Shown here: one piece after another, positions 5,861 to 12,336 of the stretch
How the letters are laid out: each line of letters begins with the position of its first letter
Position numbering within the stretch: position 1 is the stretch's first letter
Assembly (NCBI GenBank): GCA_020435185.1
Contig: JAGRAA010000368.1
Span: 2,761 to 15,096 of the forward strand
Direction of reading: 5' to 3'
Source of the DNA: Bdellovibrionales bacterium
Lineage (GTDB): Bacteria > Bdellovibrionota > Bdellovibrionia > Bdellovibrionales > UBA1609
DNA: 12,336 bases
Translations under genes and position numbers: made by a program
The notes under the pieces: generated by a model
Databases searched by the model: none
The model's input: the letters and a program-made list of their open reading frames with translations, nothing else
Told to the model about the DNA's origin: nothing

Positions 5861-7309
5861 CTAACTAAACAATTCTTCTTCAAGTGAAGAAGAATCATAA
5901 GATGTTTTGCTCGATAGAGGTCTTTGATTTTTTTCCAAGAGCCGAGAGAGCTCATCAATACTTTTGAGCCAATAAAACTGTGCTTTTTGGTCGAAGCCTT
6001 TAAGATGTTTTTTGTTAGAATAAGGAAGGTAAAAAGATTTAAAACCAAGTTTCAGGGCCTCTTTAATTCTTTGCTCAATAAAACTAGCCGCTCTTACTTC
6101 TCCCGTTAAGCCGACTTCACCAATAAAACAAGTTTTGGGGTCGATTTCAATGGTTCGATTGGACGAGATAATAGATGCAGCAACAGATAGATCAGCGGCC
6201 GGTTCGGTAACTTTTAGGCCACCTACAATATTAATAAAGATATCATTTTTAAAGAGTTCTAGTCCGAGATATCTGTCCATTACGGCAACGAGAAGATGAA
6301 CTCGATTAGGATCAAAACCAAGAGAGGTTCTTCTCGGCATAGCCAGGGGCGTTTGTACGGACAGGGCTTGAACTTCGCAGAGGAGAGGTCTTGTCCCTTC
6401 CATAGCCGCAAAAATCGAAGACCCTATGAGAGCAGATCCTCTTTCTTCTAAGAAAAACTCACTGGGATTTTCAACTTCTTGAAGGCCTTCAGAGGCCATT
6501 TGAAATACTCCGAGTTCGTTTGCAGCCCCAAATCTATTTTTTACCGATCTGAGGATCCTAAACTGGTGATTGGTATCCCCCTCGAAACTTAGAACGGTGT
6601 CCACCATGTGTTCAAGAACTTTTGGACCAGCAATGTGTCCATCCTTAGTGACATGGCCAACTATGAATACCGCTATTCCTTGTGATTTAGCTAAAGACAT
6701 AAGGTGAGCTGCACAGTCTCTCACTTGAGAAACAGTCCCTGGGGCCGATTGAATCTCAGCGGAATATACAGTTTGGATGGAGTCTACAATAAGAACTTGT
6801 GGCTGTCGAATATTGGTTAATTCAATAATATTTTCTAAGGAACTCTCTGCCGCGACTTCGACTAGTGGTGAATGCACACCTAGTCTTTGAGCTCTTAGGG
6901 CTGTTTGCTGAACACTTTCTTCGGCTGAAATATAGAGGGTTTTTACTTTGCTTTTGGCTAAACCCCCTGCCATTTGCAGAAGAAGAGTACTTTTTCCGAT
7001 TCCTGGATCTCCACCAACCAGAGTGAAGGAACCCTTAATTAAGCCTCCGCCGAGAACACGATTAAGTTCTTGATGATGTGTATTGATTCTGAGTTCTTGA
7101 GTTTGGGTGATTTTTTGATCGAGAGAAACTGTGGATAACGTGGGGTTGTCTCCATCTATAGCCCATCCTTTTTTCTTACCAGAAGGAGCCGCTTTTTGGA
7201 CTTCTTCGACAAGAGTGTTCCACTGATGGCAATCTGAACACTTCCCCTCCCATTTAGGTCTGCGAGCGCCACAATTTTGACAGATATAAACGGTTTTAGA
7301 TTTAGCCAT
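5861..7309 (-). CDS. radA: DNA repair protein RadA (Sms)
   Basis: RadA is a RecA-like ATPase that promotes branch migration of recombination intermediates and helps process them during DNA repair. The 482-residue protein shows the full family layout. It has an N-terminal zinc finger with C10, C13, C24 and C27, and Walker A GGDPGIGKST (99-108, K106). The Walker B strand VLIVDS is at 172-177, and the RadA signature KNRFG is at 257-261. A C-terminal Lon-protease-like domain contains GGLKVTEPAADLSVAASI and GEVGLTGEVR. Family members are usually near 455 residues; here a polar, Ser/Glu-rich tail of about 20 residues follows LLEKNQ. The ATG at 7309 has GAGAGG five bases upstream on the minus strand. 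It stands alone, divergent from the lytic transglycosylase gene. Confidence 0.96.
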   Translation of the reverse strand: MAKSKTVYICQNCGARRPKWEGKCSDCHQWNTLVEEVQKAAPSGKKKGWAIDGDNPTLSTVSLDQKITQTQELRINTHHQELNRVLGGGLIKGSFTLVGGDPGIGKSTLLLQMAGGLAKSKVKTLYISAEESVQQTALRAQRLGVHSPLVEVAAESSLENIIELTNIRQPQVLIVDSIQTVYSAEIQSAPGTVSQVRDCAAHLMSLAKSQGIAVFIVGHVTKDGHIAGPKVLEHMVDTVLSFEGDTNHQFRILRSVKNRFGAANELGVFQMASEGLQEVENPSEFFLEERGSALIGSSIFAAMEGTRPLLCEVQALSVQTPLAMPRRTSLGFDPNRVHLLVAVMDRYLGLELFKNDIFINIVGGLKVTEPAADLSVAASIISSNRTIEIDPKTCFIGEVGLTGEVRAASFIEQRIKEALKLGFKSFYLPYSNKKHLKGFDQKAQFYWLKSIDELSRLLEKNQRPLSSKTSYDSSSLEEELFS

Positions 7310-7400
7310 GTTAACCTCTCCAGTTATTCCCCTTTATTTATCAGACCTTTGTCAAAATCCCAAGAGAACTCCCATAAGAATTTCTTTAGGATGCTTTAAG

Positions 7401-7429
7401 ACTAAAGGGGTTGTTGTCCGCCTCGTCAA
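7401..7429 (-). promoter_or_regulatory. Candidate radA promoter with overlapping inverted repeat
   Basis: On the minus strand TTGACG (plus 7424-7429) and TTTAGT (plus 7401-7406) are 17 bases apart, which would start transcription near 7394, about 85 bases before the radA ATG. The inverted repeat CTTTAG (7384-7389) / CTAAAG (7402-7407) overlaps the -10 and the start site, as an operator would. A further CTTTAG lies at 7487-7492, just before the divergent gene. The -10 match is weak, and no Bdellovibrio-type LexA box (TTAC-N3-GTAA) is present. Confidence 0.35.
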
Positions 7430-7496
7430 AAGGGCCTAAATCTTGATTTTTTAAAGATAATTTACTTTTATAAGGGTATACTAAAACTTTAGGGGG

Positions 7497-9980
7497 ATGC
7501 TAAGGTTGATAACTTGTGTAATAAGGAAATTACAAAATCACGAGAAGCCAGATCACTTCAAAGGGCTTTCTTTTTTTATTCCACGTTTTTCTGCAGTGCG
7601 GTTTTTTTTGGTTTGGTTGAGCTTTTCGTTTTCAGTAATCGGAGGGGCTCAAACCTCTGATATCATCTCCGACGACCTCCAAAAAGCTGTCGAGAGTGGT
7701 CATCATGAAAAAGTTATCGAAATGGTAAATGAAGCTCTCAAGTTTTCGGTTTCTAATGATGAAAAACAATATCTACTTAAATTTATTAAGGCGACGACAC
7801 TCTACGAAAAAGGAGAACTTGAAGCCGCTCTAAGTTTATTTCAAGAACTTAAAGAGAGTCCACATTCTTTGAAACTGTATTGTCATTTTTATGCAGGAAA
7901 GATTTTGTATAAAATGGCCCAGTACAAGACGGCTTTGGCGCAATTTATTACCGCTATTGCGTTAGATCCCCCTACAAATATAAAGAATGAATCCCGATTA
8001 TATATGGGAAAAATTGCCTTAGAACAGAAAAATTATAGGGCTGCTTATATTCATCTTAAATATGTAGAAAGAAGAATGCGAGGAACTTTCGAATACCCTA
8101 GTGTAATGTGGGATTTGGTGAAAGTGGAGAAGTCTAGAAATAGAAAGTCTCGAGCTTGTAGATGGGCCCGTAAGCTTTATTGGAAGTATCCTTCATACGA
8201 TAAAGTGTCGCATTGGGATTTAGATCTTCCAAGAAATACCTTTGAAGGCAAGTCTCTCTACTGTAGTGCAAGATTAAAAGATATAAAAAATAGAATTCGC
8301 AGATTGCAATGGGCTGGTCAGTCAGATAGAGCGAGGCTAGAGATTGATCGATATAAATTCGATGCCCCTTATACTAAGGATATTGTGCTTTCTGAGTTTT
8401 TAGTCAATGAAGGTTTTGTTTCCGAGGGATTAAACATCTTGGCTGGTTACTATCAAACCAAACAAACAAACTACAATTATTTGATGTTGTTGGCAAAAGC
8501 CACCGCTAAGATTTCCCAATACCCAACAGCTATAGGTCTTTACTATAGAGCTTACAGGTTATCGCCTCGATATAGTTCGGGTCGGAAGGCGTTATTTCAG
8601 GCTGCATTTTTAAGTTATCAGTCTGGAGACTATGATGGCGCAATGAGAATGTATGATGAGTTCTTACGAAAGTTCCCCGGTTCATCGATGGTCAAAGATG
8701 TGAGATGGTATATGGCTTGGACAAGCTACTTAAAGGGGGACTATGAGCAAGCTGTCGTCGAATTAAATTACATAAAGAAATTAAAGAGCAAGCGAAGGTA
8801 TCGGTGGAGATGGAGAAGTATAGCCATCGAAAAGGTAAATTATTGGTTAGCTATGAGCTATTTAAGAATGAAAGATTATGAAAAAGGCTATGACGTTCTT
8901 AAGTCTCTGGCTGATGATCCATTGAAAGGATATTATTACTATGCAGCTCAAATTAGACTAGAAAAGTTTTTGAAAGAAGGAGGCGTTGAACTCATCCAGA
9001 GTCAGAGAAACGCTAAAGGAAGGACTGTTGCTCAAATTGATGCCGTTGTTCATTCTGAATCTTTTACTACGGAGGCTGAAGAAGAAGAGGTTAATGCCGA
9101 TACTGAAGCAGAGGAAAAGGATGATGAAGAAGAAAAAGACGTTGCTGGTGCAGAGACAGAAGAGGATGAATTAAAATCTTTAAAAAATAGAAGACTTAAA
9201 AATCATTTTAGTAACGGAAGCTTGTTGTTACAGATTGGTTATAACGAGCTCGCCAAATGGGAATTTTATGAAATAGAGAGAAGAACTAAAAAGAAATCTT
9301 TCTTAGAGTCTCTCATGGAGAAGTATCAAAAATTAGGAGCCTACAATAGAATAGCCTATATTAGTCAGATTTATTTTGGTGGGGAAAGAGGACGTCATGG
9401 GATTGCTGGAGTGAGGCATCTTTGGGAGAAGGCCTATCCTCAGGCCTACAAGGAGGTTGTTTCCAATTACGCTAAAAAATTTCAAGTTCCCAGTGAATTT
9501 ATATGGAGTATTATGAGAGCAGAGAGCGTCTACAAAAGTGATATTCTTTCTCCCGTGGGAGCAAGAGGCTTGATGCAATTAATGCCTCATACGGCAAAGC
9601 AAGTGTCTTTGCTGTTAGAAGAAACAGACTTTGATAAGAATAATTTGTTCACTCCAGAAGTGAATATTCGATACGGGAGTCGATATTTAAGTCGACTAGG
9701 AGAGAAGTTTAATAAAACCTGGCCATTGGTAGCGGCTGGCTACAATGCTGGTCCTCATAGGGTGTATAAATGGGTAAATAGCTTTGGCCATTTGGATACA
9801 GATGAGTTTATTGAGCATATTCCCTTTCTGGAAACGCGCAGATACGTAAAGAAGGTGACTAGGTTTTATAGTATATATGGAGAGCTTTACGATCATGCCA
9901 AAACCAAGCCGGACTGGTTGGCTCAAAACTTGAATTTACAAAACCTTGATGGTCATACCTTTCGAGAATCTTGGGATTGA
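7497..9980 (+). CDS. Exported TPR-repeat lytic transglycosylase (SLT family)
   Basis: Lytic transglycosylases cleave the MurNAc-GlcNAc bond of peptidoglycan to give 1,6-anhydro ends, in the periplasm. This 827-residue protein has an N-terminal signal with a hydrophobic core near 36-49 and a likely cut after A51 (GGAQT). A long helical-repeat region (about 55-490) contains TPR-like units such as GDYDGAMRMYDEFLRKFPGS and GDYEQAVVELNYI. An acidic low-complexity segment follows (about 521-560). The C-terminal SLT domain has the catalytic Glu E676 in IMRAES, GLMQLMP (691-697), AAGYNAGP (746-753) and EHIPFLETRRYVKKV (773-787), as in Slt70. The start is uncertain: AGGGGG directly abuts the ATG at 7497, whereas an in-frame TTG at 7506 has 9 bases of spacing. 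TTGATT (7443-7448) is a possible -35. I do not assign a gene symbol. Confidence 0.92.
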   Translation: MLRLITCVIRKLQNHEKPDHFKGLSFFIPRFSAVRFFLVWLSFSFSVIGGAQTSDIISDDLQKAVESGHHEKVIEMVNEALKFSVSNDEKQYLLKFIKATTLYEKGELEAALSLFQELKESPHSLKLYCHFYAGKILYKMAQYKTALAQFITAIALDPPTNIKNESRLYMGKIALEQKNYRAAYIHLKYVERRMRGTFEYPSVMWDLVKVEKSRNRKSRACRWARKLYWKYPSYDKVSHWDLDLPRNTFEGKSLYCSARLKDIKNRIRRLQWAGQSDRARLEIDRYKFDAPYTKDIVLSEFLVNEGFVSEGLNILAGYYQTKQTNYNYLMLLAKATAKISQYPTAIGLYYRAYRLSPRYSSGRKALFQAAFLSYQSGDYDGAMRMYDEFLRKFPGSSMVKDVRWYMAWTSYLKGDYEQAVVELNYIKKLKSKRRYRWRWRSIAIEKVNYWLAMSYLRMKDYEKGYDVLKSLADDPLKGYYYYAAQIRLEKFLKEGGVELIQSQRNAKGRTVAQIDAVVHSESFTTEAEEEEVNADTEAEEKDDEEEKDVAGAETEEDELKSLKNRRLKNHFSNGSLLLQIGYNELAKWEFYEIERRTKKKSFLESLMEKYQKLGAYNRIAYISQIYFGGERGRHGIAGVRHLWEKAYPQAYKEVVSNYAKKFQVPSEFIWSIMRAESVYKSDILSPVGARGLMQLMPHTAKQVSLLLEETDFDKNNLFTPEVNIRYGSRYLSRLGEKFNKTWPLVAAGYNAGPHRVYKWVNSFGHLDTDEFIEHIPFLETRRYVKKVTRFYSIYGELYDHAKTKPDWLAQNLNLQNLDGHTFRESWD

Positions 9981-9984
9981 AATC

Positions 9985-9990
9985 TATAAT
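9985..9990 (+). promoter_or_regulatory. Candidate -10 box of the opp operon promoter
   Basis: TATAAT, a perfect -10 hexamer, starts 5 bases after the stop codon of the lytic transglycosylase gene. No good -35 precedes it at 16-18 bases, so it would have to be activator-dependent or weak. Transcription from here would give a leader of just under 100 bases before oppA. Confidence 0.35.
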
Positions 9991-9996
9991 TATGCG

Positions 9997-10094
9997 CTGC
10001 AACCCAAAAGGATTCTGACAAAACCCACCGGAACATTGACATTTTGAATCAAACATCGGACAACCCCTCATGTCAGTTGAAGGAGGTTACCTAA
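9997..10094 (+). promoter_or_regulatory. C/A-rich oppA leader with strong ribosome binding site
   Basis: The stretch is visibly richer in C and A than its surroundings, with AACCCA-type runs starting near 10002, 10022 and 10062. TGACAT (10037-10042) can pair with ATGTCA (10070-10075), and CTGACA (10015-10020) can pair with TGTCAG (10071-10076); the two pairings compete. AGGAGG at 10081-10086 stands 8 bases before the oppA ATG. C/A-rich leaders of opp/dpp genes are known small-RNA (GcvB) targets in enteric bacteria; whether that applies here is unknown. Confidence 0.4.
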
Positions 10095-11690
10095 ATGGTT
10101 AAAAATTTAACGAGGACAGCTGTTCTTTTTTCTTTAGTATTCGCCATGGCATGCACCAAGAAAAAATCTAACGATTATGACTTGGACATGAAAGAAACTC
10201 TACGGATCAATCTTACTACGGAGCCTCCTTCATTAGATTGGGCCAAGTCTTCAGATACCACTTCTGCTTTGATTACAGACAATATCATGGAAGGTTTAAC
10301 CGAGTATGACCTCAGTGATCCAGAGTTAAGCCTAAAACCAGCGTTAGCTACAAAGTGGGAAGCTTCTAATAAGGCTAAAACGTGGACTTTTACTTTAAGA
10401 AAAGGAGTAAAATGGTCTGATGGCGTGGAGTTTACTGCTCAGCATGTAATAGATGGATGGGTACGGCTGTTATCTAAAGAAACTGCTTCTAACTATTCCT
10501 ATTTCTTGTTCGGGGTAAAAAACGCTAAAAAATTTAATGCCGGAGAGATTAAGGACCCTGCTCAGTTGGGAATAAAAGTGAACAACGAGGGTCAACTTGT
10601 TGTCGAACTTGAGGACTCAATGAGTTATTTTCCATACCTTCTTACTCACCACAGCACATTCCCTGTTCGCATTGATACTGTGAAGAAATTCGGTGATTTA
10701 TGGACGGAGCCACAAAATATACAAACATTAGGAGCCTATAAATTAAAGCGCTGGGACCACGATAAGGCGTTAATTTTAGAAAGAAATGACAATTATTACG
10801 GGGAAAAAGCAAAAACTAAATATATTTTAGGATATATCGTTCAAGACATTTCAACAGCCGTAAATTTATTTAATACGGACCGACTAGATGCTCAGCGTCC
10901 TTTGTTAGCTACAGAGTTGAAGCATTTGAGAAAGAAAAAAGAGTTTAAGGAACAAGGGATTTTGGGAATTTACTACTTTGGTTTCAACACCAAAAAGGCT
11001 CCCATGAATAATCCTACGGTTCGTAAAGCTATTGCTCATGCTATCGATAGAAGAGAGATCACCACAATGTTAAATGGTGGAGAAACTCCTATTAAAGGCT
11101 GGATTCCAGTGGGAATGTTTGGTCATGAAACTGATGTAGGTTTGGATTTTGACCCTAAATTGGCTGGTGAGCTTTTAGATAAAGCCGGTTATAAAGATAG
11201 AGCTAAATTCCCTAAATTAATGATTGGGTTTAATACTAATGAAAATCATCAAAGAATTGCTGAAAATGTTCAGGCCCAGTTGAAAAGAAATTTAGGCATC
11301 AATGTTGAGTTGAAAAATGAGGAGTGGAAGGTTTATTTGAAATCTCTTAAAGTAGATCCTCCTCATATCTATCGTATGGGATGGTTAGCCGACTTTCCAG
11401 ATCCAGATAACTTTTTAAATTTAGTAACCTCATATTCTGAAAATAACTATTCAGGGTGGGGAAACCCAAAATTCGACAAGCTTATTGAAAAAGCTGTTAG
11501 TATAACGGATAAAGATGAACGAAGAAAAATTTACAGAGAGGCTCAAAGAATACTTGTTGAGCAAGATGTTCCTGTCGTTCCCATATACTCTATGGTAGAT
11601 CATATGTTGATTTCAGATCGTGTTAAAAACTATCCTGTCAATAGCATGAGTCGATTCGTCTATAAAGATGTGGAAGTTAAGGATAAATAA
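10095..11690 (+). CDS. oppA: Oligopeptide ABC transporter substrate-binding lipoprotein
   Basis: OppA-type proteins capture peptides in the periplasm and deliver them to the OppBCDF importer. This 531-residue protein begins with a lipoprotein signal peptide (MVKNLTRTAVLFSLVFAMAC), with lipobox AMAC and Cys20 as the predicted lipidated residue. Family 5 solute-binding features follow. EPPSLDWAKSSD is near 43. NIMEGLTEYD near 63 leads to the WTFTLRKGVKWSDG signature (97-110) and ERNDNYYG (229-236). FGFNTKKAPMNNPTVRKAIAHAID (295-318) and the C-terminal GWLADFPDPDNFL and YREAQRILVEQDVPVVPIY complete the pattern. The ATG has AGGAGG 8 bases upstream. oppB follows after 12 bases, so the two form an operon. 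Peptide rather than dipeptide, nickel or sugar specificity is inferred from the overall match and from the OppB neighbour. E. coli OppA is a free periplasmic protein; this one appears membrane-anchored. Confidence 0.92.
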   Translation: MVKNLTRTAVLFSLVFAMACTKKKSNDYDLDMKETLRINLTTEPPSLDWAKSSDTTSALITDNIMEGLTEYDLSDPELSLKPALATKWEASNKAKTWTFTLRKGVKWSDGVEFTAQHVIDGWVRLLSKETASNYSYFLFGVKNAKKFNAGEIKDPAQLGIKVNNEGQLVVELEDSMSYFPYLLTHHSTFPVRIDTVKKFGDLWTEPQNIQTLGAYKLKRWDHDKALILERNDNYYGEKAKTKYILGYIVQDISTAVNLFNTDRLDAQRPLLATELKHLRKKKEFKEQGILGIYYFGFNTKKAPMNNPTVRKAIAHAIDRREITTMLNGGETPIKGWIPVGMFGHETDVGLDFDPKLAGELLDKAGYKDRAKFPKLMIGFNTNENHQRIAENVQAQLKRNLGINVELKNEEWKVYLKSLKVDPPHIYRMGWLADFPDPDNFLNLVTSYSENNYSGWGNPKFDKLIEKAVSITDKDERRKIYREAQRILVEQDVPVVPIYSMVDHMLISDRVKNYPVNSMSRFVYKDVEVKDK

Positions 11691-11702
11691 AAGGATTAGA
11701 CA

Positions 11703-12336
11703 TTGTTGGATAAATCAGTTGTAAAGGCCGCGCTAGGGATTGTCTCTCTCGCGGCTTTGTCGTTCACAGTTTTGCTTTCTTTTTTTAATTATGAAATTCA
11801 TCCCGTTTTGTGGGTGTTAGACATCGTTATAGTGTTGGGTTCATTTGCTTGGTACGTTGTCACACAAAACCTAGTGTCCTATGTTGCTAAAAGACTAGTG
11901 GAAGCAGTGGTTGTCCTTTTTATTATATCCACTTTAACATTTTTGTTAGTTCGATTTATTCCAGGTGGACCTTTCGATGAAGAGAAGGCTCTTCCTCCTG
12001 AGGTCATGGCTAATATAGAAGCTAAGTATCACCTCAACGAGCCAATTTTGACTCAGTACTGGTATTATATTTCTGGAATTGCTCAGGGTGATCTCGGGGA
12101 ATCCTATAAGTATATCGGTCGTAACGTTACAGATATTATTTCAGAGTCTTTACCGAATACCCTTCAATTAGGGATCTATGCACTTATTATTTGCTACCTT
12201 ATTGGAATTCCTTTGGGAATTATTGCAGCAGCCAGACACAATACTCTCATTGATAACGCCACTATGACATTTGCTATAAGTGGCGTGTCTTTACCTAGTT
12301 TTTTGGTAGGGGCTATAGCGGTATATTTTATGAGTA
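11703..12336 (+). CDS. oppB: Oligopeptide ABC transporter permease, N-terminal part (cut by right edge)
   Basis: This frame is open to the window end (211 codons). OppB is one of the two membrane permeases of the peptide importer. The canonical family start appears at residues 60-91 (YVAKRLVEAVVVLF to LVRFIPGGPF). It is followed by the periplasmic loop with YHLNEPILTQYWYYI and GDLGESY, then SLPNTLQLGIYALIICYLIGIPLGIIAA and AISGVSLPSFLVG, typical of binding-protein-dependent permeases. It starts at TTG 11703, with AAGGA seven bases upstream and just after the oppA stop; a second TTG follows at 11706. This start adds about 58 residues with two extra hydrophobic segments (about 9-28 and 34-53) before the usual first helix. 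A GTG (codon 59) close to the usual family start has no ribosome binding site. Confidence 0.9.
   Translation, partial: MLDKSVVKAALGIVSLAALSFTVLLSFFNYEIHPVLWVLDIVIVLGSFAWYVVTQNLVSYVAKRLVEAVVVLFIISTLTFLLVRFIPGGPFDEEKALPPEVMANIEAKYHLNEPILTQYWYYISGIAQGDLGESYKYIGRNVTDIISESLPNTLQLGIYALIICYLIGIPLGIIAAARHNTLIDNATMTFAISGVSLPSFLVGAIAVYFMS

Noticed and set aside
7350..7355. TTGACA on the minus strand upstream of radA
   Set aside because: The matching -10 position is GGGGAA; the TAAA-rich stretch is only about 7 bases away.
8986..9174. Plus-strand 62-codon Lys/Arg-rich frame
   Set aside because: It is the out-of-frame reading of the acidic insert of the lytic transglycosylase, where GAAGAA-type codons shift to basic residues.
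9992..10018. Eight-codon upstream ORF (MRCNPKGF) in the oppA leader as a regulatory leader peptide
   Set aside because: No ribosome binding site, and it shows no codon run that would suggest attenuation.
10036..10041. Perfect TTGACA in the oppA leader, as a -35 box
   Set aside because: At 16-18 bases downstream there is only GACAAC-like sequence, not a credible -10.
9859..10071. Minus-strand 70-codon frame with a cysteine-rich N-terminus (CQCSGGFC)
   Set aside because: Most of it is antisense to the end of the lytic transglycosylase gene, there is no ribosome binding site before its ATG, and the Cys codons are a by-product of the C/A-rich leader read backwards.

Overview
The window is ordinary Gram-negative chromosome, AT-rich (around 40% GC by eye) and densely coded. 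It carries a lipoprotein-type OppA, a periplasmic soluble lytic transglycosylase, Sec-type signal peptides and a Flp-type prepilin-like protein. Some starts are TTG and most have strong AGGAGG-like ribosome binding sites. Together this resembles a low-GC member of the Bdellovibrionota or a related deltaproteobacterial lineage. That placement is an inference from gene style, not from a marker gene, and I hold it at moderate confidence. I see no phage, transposase, CRISPR array, rRNA or tRNA.

Layout, left to right. (1) Bases 1-551 are the C-terminal part of imidazolonepropionase (HutI, histidine degradation), cut by the left edge. (2) 658-1101 is an unrecognised 147-residue protein. It converges with, and overlaps by 26 bases, a membrane-anchored thioredoxin-fold protein with a CEPC motif (1076-1648, minus). 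(3) The divergent gap 1649-1777 holds a 67-base structured inverted repeat. It is followed by a tiny Flp-type prepilin-like gene (1778-1972) and glycerol kinase glpK (2005-3489), which probably share a transcript. (4) A minus-strand block follows: a response regulator with a C-terminal HPt domain (3515-4303, TTG start), then a two-gene operon of an exported protein of unknown function (5732-4884) and a small HExxH metalloprotein (4880-4449), then radA (7309-5861). (5) A 187-bp divergent intergenic region separates radA from a plus-strand 827-residue TPR/lytic transglycosylase (7497-9980). (6) A C/A-rich leader precedes an oligopeptide ABC transporter operon: oppA (10095-11690) and the first 211 codons of oppB (11703 to the right edge).

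How the genes may work together. The recognisable functions are scavenging and housekeeping: histidine catabolism, glycerol phosphorylation, peptide import, peptidoglycan turnover and recombination repair. A peptidoglycan-cleaving enzyme next to a peptide importer is compatible with cell-wall peptide recycling or with a protein-consuming lifestyle. They are separated by a candidate promoter, so co-regulation is not shown.

I did not find a clear new biological system. The items most worth a second look are the mutually exclusive RNA helices at 1676-1742, the roughly 58-residue two-helix extension on OppB, the orphan prepilin-like gene beside glpK, the orphan REC-HPt protein, and the exported-protein/HExxH pair.
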